Notes under the pieces: model-generated
The model's database searches: none
What the model saw: only the letters and a program-made list of their open reading frames with translations
What the model was told of the DNA's origin: nothing
Shown: positions 56,983 through 64,000 of the stretch, one piece after another
Layout of the letters: every line of letters begins with the position of its first letter
How positions within the stretch are numbered: position 1 is the first letter of the stretch
Made by a program: the position numbers and the translations under genes
Source: Pseudomonadota bacterium
Lineage (GTDB): Bacteria > Myxococcota_A > UBA796 > SXON01
Direction of reading: 5' to 3'
Assembly (NCBI GenBank): GCA_005778355.1
Contig: SXON01000028.1
Location: 1 to 64,000, forward strand
Length of the DNA stretch: 64,000 nucleotides

Positions 56983-59295
56983 ATGCTCCTCCTCCTCGCC
57001 GCCTGCTCCGACGACTTTTCCACTGGAAAAGAGGGCGGCGTCTGGTTCGACGACGACCCAGTGGCGGCGCCCGATTCGGGCACGCACCTGCGCGAACCGC
57101 AGGTGGGCTTTCTCGACCCGCGCACCGAGGAGTACTTCGACCCCGACGACGCCGTCCGGGTGGAGGTCCTGGCCGGCGACCCCGACGGCGGCTCACTCAC
57201 CGAGCTCTCCCTCGTCTGGTCGGGCGCCAGCGAGGGCTTCGCCGAGCTGCCGATGGCCCCGGGGGTAGACGGTCTCGCCGACTTCACGATGGAGCCCCTG
57301 CCGATCGGCGACTACACGGTGACCGTGGTGGTGACCGACGTCGACGCGCTGGCGGCCACCGCCACCCAGACCTTCCACGTGGTGGCTCGCGACGCCGACG
57401 CCGACGGTTTTGAGCACTGGGGCCTGGGCGGCGAGGACTGCGACGACGACGACCCCGCCGTGAACCCCGACATCGCGGAGACCTGCAACGGCGTTGACGA
57501 CGACTGCAACGGCACCATCGACGACGGGGTGACGCTTGTCTTCTACGCCGACACCGACGGCGATGGCTTTGGCGACGCGGCGGTGGTCGCCGACTTCTGC
57601 GAGGCCCAGCCGGGCTGGGTGAACGACGCCACCGACTGCGACGACACCGACGCCACCGCCTTCCCCGGCAACCCCGAGACCTGCGACGGCGTGGACAACG
57701 ACTGCAACGCGGAGGTGGACGAGGGGGTAAAGACGACCTTCTTCGCGGATACCGACGGGGACAGCTACGGCGACCCCGCGAGCACCTACGACGCCTGTTC
57801 CGTCCCTGGCGGCTACGTCGAGAACGCCGACGACTGCCTCGACACCGACGCCACGGTGAGCCCGGCGGGAACCGAGGTGTGCTTCGACGGGCTCGATAAT
57901 GACTGCGACGGCACCTCCAACAGCTGCGGCATCGAGGGCGACATCGACCTGTCCACGGCCGACGCACAGTTCCGGGGCAGCAATGGCGACGACTACGCCG
58001 GCACCTCCGTGGGGGCGGCGGGCGACTGGAACGGCGACGGCTACGCTGACTTCATGATCGGCGCCTGGGGCAACGACGCCGGTGGCAGCGGCGCCGGCGC
58101 GATCTACGTCGTGACCGGCGGCACGGTGGGGGTCAACGACCTTGACACGGTGGCCGTGGCCCGCATCCTTGGCGGCGACGCGAGCGACGGCGCCGGCTGG
58201 TCGGTGGCGAGCGTGGGCGACTGGGATGCCGACGGCCAGGACGACGTGGCGGTGGCGGCTTGGTACGATGATGGCGGTGGCACCGATGCCGGGGCGGCCT
58301 ACATCGTGGAGGGCGGCAAGACCGGCGACATCGACCTTTCGAGTGGTGCACGCACGATCCTCCTCGGCGAGGACGCGGGCGACTACGCGGGCTTTGCGCT
58401 GGCAGGGGGCGCTGACGTTGATGGTGACGGCTACGACGACTTGCTGGTGGGTGGGCCGGGGGCCGACGACGGGGGCTCGCTCTCCGGTGTGGCCTGGCTG
58501 GTGCCCGGTCCCACGGCAGGTGCCATCGACCTGTCGGGGGCCGAAGCGACGCTCATCGGCGAGTCGAGCTCCGACCAGGCGGGCACCTCGGTGGCCCTCG
58601 TCGGCGACAGCAACGGCGATGGTCTCGGCGACGCGCTGGTGGGCGCGGTGGGCGACGGCAGCGGCGGCGCGGGCGCGGGCGCGGCCTACCTGCTTCTCGG
58701 CCCGGTGACGGGCGACGTGGACCTTGGCGCCGCCGATCTGAGCTGCATCGGCGAAAATATCGGTGACCAGGCGGGCTACGCGGTGTCGACTGCGGGTGAT
58801 ACCAACAGCGACGGTTACGACGACTTCCTCGTCGGCGCGCCCTACTACGACTACGGCGCGGCCGACGCGGGCGCGGCCTACCTGGTGCTCGGCAACGCGC
58901 ACAGTGGCAGCTTCGACCTCTCCGGGGCCGACGGCGCGGTCGCCGGCGAGGGCGGCGACGACGGTGCGGGCTGGGCGGTTGCCCCGGCCGGTGACATGGA
59001 TGGGGACGGCGACGACGACATCCTCGTGGGCTCAGTGCTCGAAGACGCCGGCGGCAACAACGCCGGCGCCGCGTACCTCGTGTACGGGCCCCTCTCCGGT
59101 TTTGCGACGCTCGCCTCGGCGAGCGCGAAACTCATCGGCGAACGCGAGGGTGACTACGCCGGCAACACCATCGCGGGGGTGGGCGACACCAACGGCGACG
59201 GCAAGTCTGACATCCTGGTCGGTGCACCCTACGAGGACTACGGGGTGGGGAGTCGCTCGGGCAGCGCCTACCTCCTGCTCGGCCAGGGCATCTAG
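56983..59295 (+). CDS. MopE-like lipoprotein with metal-binding and FG-GAP repeats
   Basis: A 770-residue predicted surface lipoprotein: MLLLLAACSDD has a lipobox with Cys8. Residues 35-130 look like an Ig/PKD-type domain. From 140 to 310 there are three Put_Metal_Bind repeats (CDDDDPAVNPDIAETCNGVDDDCNGTIDDG and two variants) as in MopE, which bind copper or calcium. From 320 on, seven FG-GAP/integrin-type repeats (GDWNGDGYADFMIGAWGNDAG, VDGDGYDDLLVGGPGADDG) form a beta-propeller with calcium loops. It is typical of Myxococcota surface proteins. It begins 12 bases after flhB and may be read from the same transcript, though no flagellar role is known. Confidence 0.85.
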   Translation: MLLLLAACSDDFSTGKEGGVWFDDDPVAAPDSGTHLREPQVGFLDPRTEEYFDPDDAVRVEVLAGDPDGGSLTELSLVWSGASEGFAELPMAPGVDGLADFTMEPLPIGDYTVTVVVTDVDALAATATQTFHVVARDADADGFEHWGLGGEDCDDDDPAVNPDIAETCNGVDDDCNGTIDDGVTLVFYADTDGDGFGDAAVVADFCEAQPGWVNDATDCDDTDATAFPGNPETCDGVDNDCNAEVDEGVKTTFFADTDGDSYGDPASTYDACSVPGGYVENADDCLDTDATVSPAGTEVCFDGLDNDCDGTSNSCGIEGDIDLSTADAQFRGSNGDDYAGTSVGAAGDWNGDGYADFMIGAWGNDAGGSGAGAIYVVTGGTVGVNDLDTVAVARILGGDASDGAGWSVASVGDWDADGQDDVAVAAWYDDGGGTDAGAAYIVEGGKTGDIDLSSGARTILLGEDAGDYAGFALAGGADVDGDGYDDLLVGGPGADDGGSLSGVAWLVPGPTAGAIDLSGAEATLIGESSSDQAGTSVALVGDSNGDGLGDALVGAVGDGSGGAGAGAAYLLLGPVTGDVDLGAADLSCIGENIGDQAGYAVSTAGDTNSDGYDDFLVGAPYYDYGAADAGAAYLVLGNAHSGSFDLSGADGAVAGEGGDDGAGWAVAPAGDMDGDGDDDILVGSVLEDAGGNNAGAAYLVYGPLSGFATLASASAKLIGEREGDYAGNTIAGVGDTNGDGKSDILVGAPYEDYGVGSRSGSAYLLLGQGI

Positions 59296-59297
59296 GG

Positions 59298-60479
59298 GTG
59301 CCGCCCGGCGACCCAGGCCGCCGGTGGAAGGTGGTCCTGGTGCGCCCCGGGCCCTCGGCGACGATCTCGCCCGTGTCGGGCTCCTCGATGCTGCCGGTCT
59401 GCCTGCTCGACACCGAGAGCACCGCGGAGGCTGCGGCTCTGGTGTCGCGACTCCGGGCGGAGGGCGCGAACGCGATCCTCATCGAGGAAGGGGCCGACCG
59501 ATCTGCAACCTGCCCCGATCACCCACCGCAGTTGCTGGGACGAACGTGCCAGACATGTGGTCGCGACATCTGCGCGATGTGTCGACTCGAGGCGCGAAAC
59601 CAGCGACTTTGCCCGGCCTGCGCGGCGGAAGCCGAAAAAGTGGCTCGGCTTCGACGACTACGCAAGTTGTTCGTGGCCTTCTGCTTCAGCGTCTTCCTCT
59701 ACGAGGTCGCCGACTACTGGCGTCACGAGCAACGTCGCCTAGACCCCACGACCACCATCAACGTGGCGATTTTCCAGCTCGGCGAGGCGAGTATGCTGCA
59801 GAGCGCGATCGTCCGGCAACTCAACGATCCCGACGGTGAGTATGCCCTCCAGCACATCGGTCCGTGGTTCGCCCGCGAGCGGCAGCGCCTCACGGGGCAA
59901 GCGCAGGTGCCCGTGCAGATCAGTACCTTCGGGCCGTGGAACCACGAGGTGACGCCGCCCTCCCTCGGCGAGCCGGACGACCCCTGGTGGAGGCGAGCCT
60001 GGCTCGCCTTCCGGTACCCGACCTATTTCCACGACATCGCCCGCGAACATGGCGGCGATCCTGATCGGTGGGACGCCCGAGTCTACCTGATCTACGCTGA
60101 TACATCGGACGATGTATCGGCGCACAGTCGCGGATCGAGCGTGGGGCGAGTGGCGGTGGCCTTCGTGTCGGCCTCTGAGCCAAACCCCGCCTACGCGCAG
60201 ATCACGGTGGCGCACGAGCTGTCGCACATCCTCGGCGCGGAAGACCTCTACGACGTGAACACCGGGCTTCCCGTCATGCCCTATGGCCTAGCCGAACCCA
60301 CGCTCCTCCCTCGCTTCCCGCAGCACTTTGCCGAGATCATGGCGGTCGACCGTGCCCTCTCGGCCACGAGCGAGGCAGAGGTGCGTTCGCTCGACGAGGT
60401 GCTGGTGGGCTACCGCACCGCCGCGCTCATGGGTTGGATCGCCCCGGAGCAGGCGGAGCTGATGTACCGGGGGCGCTAG
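59298..60479 (+). CDS. Zinc-finger, membrane-anchored metzincin-like protease
   Basis: A 393-residue protein with three parts. Residues 68-112 form a B-box-like zinc module (CPDH, CQTCGRDICAMC, CPAC). One membrane helix (LFVAFCFSVFLYEVADYW) follows at about 125-143. The extracytoplasmic part contains HELSHILGAED (His306, Glu307, His310, Asp316) with a following Met (Met327 in LPVMPYG), which fits the metzincin consensus HExxHxxGxxD and its Met-turn. The combination of a cytoplasmic zinc module and an external protease suggests membrane signalling. GTG starts two bases after the previous stop. It is the last intact gene before the IS cluster. Confidence 0.65.
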   Translation: MPPGDPGRRWKVVLVRPGPSATISPVSGSSMLPVCLLDTESTAEAAALVSRLRAEGANAILIEEGADRSATCPDHPPQLLGRTCQTCGRDICAMCRLEARNQRLCPACAAEAEKVARLRRLRKLFVAFCFSVFLYEVADYWRHEQRRLDPTTTINVAIFQLGEASMLQSAIVRQLNDPDGEYALQHIGPWFARERQRLTGQAQVPVQISTFGPWNHEVTPPSLGEPDDPWWRRAWLAFRYPTYFHDIAREHGGDPDRWDARVYLIYADTSDDVSAHSRGSSVGRVAVAFVSASEPNPAYAQITVAHELSHILGAEDLYDVNTGLPVMPYGLAEPTLLPRFPQHFAEIMAVDRALSATSEAEVRSLDEVLVGYRTAALMGWIAPEQAELMYRGR

Positions 60480-60481
60480 CT

Positions 60482-60500
60482 CCAATGCCGCTTTCATGAG
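60482..60500 (+). repeat. 19-bp direct repeat, copy 1
   Basis: ccaatgccgctttcatgag recurs exactly at 62661-62679. In both places gcggcc follows, directly here and after ten extra bases there. It may be a relic of a transposition boundary or target site. Confidence 0.6.
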
Positions 60501-60522
60501 GCGGCCCTTCCGTCAAGGAAGA

Positions 60523-60575
60523 ACGTCCCACGAAGGATGCTATTTTTCAGGGGGTGGGTGTCAAGACGAGGGATT
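60523..60575. repeat. 53-bp inverted repeat, left arm
   Basis: Starts acgtcccacgaaggatgcta and ends acgagggatt. The reverse complement occupies 63948-64000 with a single mismatch, in a G run. The two arms enclose the IS66, IS4 and IS110 remnants, so they are either the ends of a 3.5-kb composite element or ends of two opposed IS copies. Confidence 0.8.
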
Positions 60576-60607
60576 TCCTCTCCCATCCAGCGCGGGGATC
60601 TTCGCGC

Positions 60608-62012
60608 GTGGGTGTATTGACCCGGTCGAACGAGGACATGGCGCAGCGGCTGGAGCTGCACGGGCTCAAGCTGGAGGGCCGGCGCAACGAGCGGCACGTG
60701 GACGACGCCGCGCTGCTCTTGCCGTTGATGGCCAAGCTCGACCCGCCGCCGCCGCCCCGGTCCCCGGTGCCGGAGGGGGCAGCGCCTGCCGAGGACGAGC
60801 CGCCCGCCAAGAAGCCGCGTGGAAGGCAGGTCCGCCGGGACCCGTCGGCGCGGCGGGCCGCTGAAGGCGTTCGGGACCTCCCACGGCCACCGGGTGGAGT
60901 GGGTGTCGGGCCACTTCGTGACGTTGGACGTGGAGCGCGAGCGGTGCGCGTGCCCGGCCTGCCCGTCGGAGGGCGTGCTGGTCGCCCCGGTGGACCTGGC
61001 CTTGCCCCGCGCCCGGTGCGGCAACGGGCTGTTGGCCCGCGTGCTGGTCGACAAGTTCGCCGACCGGATCCCGCTGAACCTCCAGGCGACGCGCATGGAG
61101 CGGGAGGGGGAGACGTTCTCGACGGCGACGCTGTCGGACTGGGTGCTGGCGGGCGCCGCGTTCCTGTTGCCGGTGGCGCTCGCGGTCGAGGCGAGGTTGC
61201 TGGCGGGGAAGTGGCTGGAGGCCGACGACACCGGCTACCCCGCGCAAGACGGGCTCGACGGCCACCTCCGCAAGGGCCGGCTGTGGGCGGTGACGGACCA
61301 GCGGGAGGTCCGCTACCACTTCACGGCGACCACGGAGGGGAAGAACCCGCCCGCTTTCCTGGAGACGTTCAAGGGGAAGTTGCTGCTCGTCGACGGCGGG
61401 AGCGAGTTCAACCTCGCCGTCCAGCAGCGCGGCTAGCTGCGCGCCGGGTGCTGGAGCCACCTGCGCCGGTACTTCTTCGACGCCCGGCACCACCACCCGG
61501 TGGAGGCGAACTTGGCGCTCGGCACGATCCGGGACTTGTTCGCGGTCGAGGACGGCCTGGCCGGCGCCGACCTCGACACCACGCGCCAGGTCCGCCAGCG
61601 CGACAGCCGGCCGCTGGTCGAGGGACTGTTCGACTGGATCCTCGGGGTCCGGCTCGCGACCCGGCCGGGCTCGCTCCTGGGCGAGGCGCTGACCTACGCG
61701 GCGAACGGCGGCGAGTTCTTCCGCCGCTTCCTGGACCACCCCGAGTTGCCGATGCACAACAACCGGTCGGAGCTGGCGCTCCCCGGGCCCGTCGTGGGCA
61801 GGAAGCAGCGGTTGTTCGCTGGCTCCGAGGGCGGGGCGATCGCCGGCGCGACGATGTTCACCCTCACTGGCAGCTGCATGATGCAGGGCATCGACCCCTG
61901 GACCTACCTCACCGACGTGCTGGGCAGGCTGGCCGACCACCCGGTGAACCGGCTCCACGAGTTGACCCCCCTCGGCTGGCGGCTCGCGCGGGATCGCGCG
62001 ACAGCACCGTAG
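60608..62012 (+). pseudogene. IS66-family transposase (TnpC), frameshifted and interrupted
   Basis: IS66 TnpC remnant. The N-terminal coiled coil and RRNERHVDDAALLLPLMAKLD, followed by a Pro-rich linker, lie in frame 2. A frameshift near 60840 moves to frame 3, where the zinc-binding segment (CACPACPSEGVLVAP) and catalytic core begin (LLARVLVDKFADRIPLNLQATRMEREGETFSTATLSDWV, EADDTGYPAQ). A TAG at 61434-61436 interrupts it. The same frame resumes with LRAGCWSHLRRYFFDA and continues to NNRSELALPGPVVGRKQRLFAGSEGGA. It has at least two inactivating lesions and no TnpA/TnpB partners. Confidence 0.85.
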
Positions 62013-62049
62013 GACGCCCACTTACGCGTGAAACGCGAAGCCGACAGAT

Positions 62050-62533
62050 GCATTGGGCGGGTGGATACACTTTGCTGACGTCCATGACGGACCCGGTGCG
62101 CTTCCCAGCCGCCGAGGTCGCCGCCCTCTACCACCAGCGGTGGGAGATCGAGATGGCGATCGACGACATGAAGGCCGAGCAGCGCGACCGCGCGCTGACC
62201 CTGCGCAGCAAGAACCCCGTGGGCGCGCGACAGGAGATCTACGGCTTGCTCGTCGCACACGACCTCGTCCGGGTGGAGATGGCACGCGCGGCCGTGCTGC
62301 TCCGCGTGCCGCCGGCCCGCGCCCGTTTCCATCGGGCGATGCTGGTCGCCTGTGACCAGTTGCGTGACACCGCCGAGGGCAGCCCCCCGTCGAGGTGGGC
62401 CGACCACATGGTGCTGCCACGCGGCCAGCTCCCGTCCTTGCTCCTGCCCGAGCGCAGGGAGGACAGGCACTTCCCGCGGGCGATGAAGATGCCGGTTGGC
62501 CGGTATGCCCGGAAGCGGCCGGGCAACCGGTAG
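62050..62533 (+). pseudogene. IS4-family transposase C-terminal fragment
   Basis: The last 160 residues of an IS4-type DDE transposase: LLTSMTDPVRFPAAEVAALYHQRWEIEMAIDDMKAEQRDRALTLRSKNPVGARQEIYGLLVAHDLVRVEMARAAV. The YHQRWEIE motif carries the catalytic Glu of the family, but the two upstream Asp regions are missing. It begins just after the IS66 remnant and has no start of its own. It is inactive, left by nested insertions. Confidence 0.8.
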
Positions 62534-62750
62534 ACCCGCGCGCTACCCGCCGAGCCGCCGGAGGCGACCGCAGCTCGTCGACTGGAGATCGAGGCCGAGG
62601 TCGAGATCGAGATCGGAATCGAGATCGACGGCGACATCGATGTCGTCATCGAACCCGAGCCCAATGCCGCTTTCATGAGATTGGATGAGGCGGCCGGTGC
62701 TCCAGCGGCTGCGATAGCCGCATGGCAACAACGACCCGGAGTCACCGGCC
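62534..62750. other. Region with GAGATC-type tandem sequence before IS110
   Basis: A 217-base non-coding stretch between two transposase remnants. Bases 62585-62650 are a degenerate 6-base tandem (gagatc, gaggtc, gacatc) that in one frame would read (Glu-Ile/Val)n. The second copy of the 19-bp repeat lies at 62661-62679. The last 70 bases probably contain the left end of the IS110 element. Confidence 0.4.
62661..62679 (+). repeat. 19-bp direct repeat, copy 2
   Basis: Exact copy of 60482-60500, located 72 bases before the IS110 transposase start. The pair brackets the IS66 and IS4 remnants, as expected if it once flanked an insertion. Confidence 0.6.
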
Positions 62751-63800
62751 ATGAACGGTCATAACCCCACCGTAGTCGCCCTGGACGTCTCGGATCGTAC
62801 CGCGGAGGTCTGCGTGCTGGATCGGTCGGGCGTGCTCGACCCGTTCAAGATCGTCCTGGACGAAGAGTCTCTTCGGACGAGGGTTCCCTTCGTCGCGCCG
62901 GACGCCGGGGTGGTCGTGATCGAAACCGGCACGCGTTCTGCCTGGTTGAAGCGCGTGCTCACCGGCATCGGGATGCGCGTCGTCGTCGCGGACGCGCGGA
63001 AGTCCAAGGCCGTGTCGGCGTCTCCGACGAAGATCGACCGCAACGACGCACGGGTCCTCGCGAAGCTTGGGCTGGCCGATGAGCAGGTGAACCAGACAGG
63101 GGCGTCGTCGGAGCGGCTGCTCTGCGACACCTGGACGTGCCCGCCGGAGCTCCAGCGGGTCTACGAGCGCCTTGCTGTACGCGACCAGCGGGTGCGACGC
63201 CGGGGCGACTTCATCCGCGAGGTGCGCTCGGCGGTGAAGGGGACCGGACGCTCCCTGCGACGGGGCACGACGACGGACTCGTTCCACACGTTGCGCGGCG
63301 ACGTGGGCGAGGAACTGGGCGACGTGCTCGACCCGCTCTTCGACGTGATCGAGAGCTGCACGAAGGCCATCACGAGCATCGAGGCGAAGCTCGAGGATGT
63401 CGCGGCGGCGCACCCCGAGGTCGAGTGGCTTCGGCACGGTTCTCGAACATCCGCAACGTGGGCGCCTACCTCGGCCTGGTCGTGCGCCGCGACCAGTCGG
63501 GCCGAATGGACCCGGCGCTGGGGATCAGCAAGTGCGGCAACGGGCTGATGCGCCGGCTGCTGGTGCAATGTGCCGCCTACATCCTGGGCCCCTTCGGAAA
63601 GGACTGCCGACTGCGCCGGTGGGGCCTGAAGTACGTCGCCGAGAAGGGCGAGAAATCGAAGAAAAAGGGCCGGGTCGGTAGCGCGCAAGCTCGCTGTCCA
63701 GATGCTGGGTCTCTGGAAGAACAAGCGAACCTGGCAGGCCCTCCCGGGCGCTGCCGCCGATGCCGAGGTCCCCTCCGCTACGGTCGGATGCGATGACTGC
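62751..63800 (+). pseudogene. IS110-family transposase, frameshifted with internal deletion
   Basis: The first 225 codons encode an IS110-type DEDD recombinase: VVALDVSDRTAEVCVLD (first Asp), VVVIETGTRSAWLKRVL (Glu), and VADARKSKAVSASPTKIDRNDARVLAKL (two Asp). Near 63435, just after EVEWLR, the frame shifts and the helix-hairpin-helix stretch usually found there (PGVGPVTA type) is missing. The Tnp_20 domain resumes in another frame (RNVGAYLGLVVRRDQSGRMDPALGISKCGNGLMRRLLVQCAAY). A further shift near 63690 precedes QMLGLWKNKRTW. The gene is inactive. The exact end is uncertain. Confidence 0.85.
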
Positions 63801-63947
63801 GGAATGCCGCTGGTGCCACCCGAGCACGCGACGTCTGAGATTGCAGCATCGCCGACGGCCCCCATCCAACCATGTGCCCGTCCGCCGCGGACGAGGACGG
63901 ATGAAAGCGCGGAAAGTCGGAAGGGCTCTCGCACGGCGGTCCTTGAC

Positions 63948-64000
63948 AATCCCTCGTCTTGACACCCCCCCCCTGAAAAATAGCATCCTTCGTGGGACGT
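63948..64000. repeat. 53-bp inverted repeat, right arm
   Basis: Reverse complement of 60523-60575 with one mismatch. It reaches the last base of the window, so the true repeat may be longer. Confidence 0.8.

Noticed and set aside
60554-62533. A single 659-codon frame across the IS66 and IS4 remnants
   Set aside because: Only its first 90 and last 160 codons resemble transposases; the middle is an out-of-frame reading of the IS66 core, so it is not one gene.
1-64000. tRNA, rRNA or CRISPR arrays
   Set aside because: I saw no cloverleaf-like sequence, no rRNA segments and no regularly spaced repeats on either strand.

Overview
The window is GC-rich, almost fully coding DNA. It most likely comes from a flagellated member of the Myxococcota or a close deltaproteobacterial relative, probably an environmental genome. 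Evidence for this is a DUF2330 protein ending in a MYXO-CTERM-like tail, a MopE-type protein with Asp/Cys metal-binding repeats, lipoproteins with Asp/Thr/Ala-rich linkers, a CHAT protease, and an RHS fragment. Assignment below phylum level is not possible from the sequence alone.

Layout. (1) 1-1.4 kb: a broken RHS gene cut by an IS3-like remnant. (2) 1.85-8.3 kb: an SGNH hydrolase, a VapBC remnant, then a minus-strand set (ATPase/TPR protein, DUF2934 protein, hotdog thioesterase, PlsB). (3) 8.4-18.9 kb: a tightly overlapping envelope operon encoding a propeller lipoprotein, CsgG-like/TPR protein, FecR-like protein, CHASE2 membrane protein, second CsgG-like protein, Tat-exported TPR-CHAT protease, esterase lipoprotein and small lipoprotein. 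(4) 18.9-22.6 kb: MoxR, DUF58 and TgpA-like transglutaminase. (5) 22.6-35.2 kb: flgI, flgJ (M23 type), flgM, flgN, flgK, flgL, two flagellins, fliD, fliS, a fliT-position gene, an outer-membrane barrel, a secreted TPR protein, flgB, flgC, fliE. (6) 35.4-40.7 kb: four non-flagellar genes and a MITE-like element. (7) 40.7-57.0 kb: fliF, fliG, fliH, a GspC-like PDZ gene, fliI, fliJ, motE-like, fliK-like, flgD, TIGR02530 gene, flgE, fliL, fliM, fliN, fliO, fliP, fliQ, fliR, flhB. (8) 57.0-60.5 kb: a MopE/FG-GAP lipoprotein and a zinc-finger/metzincin membrane protein. (9) 60.5-64 kb: a graveyard of IS66, IS4 and IS110 remnants bounded by 53-bp inverted repeats.

Two observations stand out. First, a sigma-28-like promoter (TMAA, exactly 15 bases, then an NCCGA-type -10) precedes at least ten flagellar transcription units, including early genes such as fliF, fliI, fliL, fliN and flgB. 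This suggests FliA-type control of nearly the whole regulon rather than of late genes only. Second, the CsgG/FecR-like/CHASE2/CsgG/CHAT operon looks like an extracytoplasmic sensor-protease system: the CHASE2 protein has no output domain, and the caspase-like CHAT protein carries a twin-arginine signal. Not found here, and presumably elsewhere in the genome: flhA, fliA, motAB, flgF, flgG, flgA, flgH.
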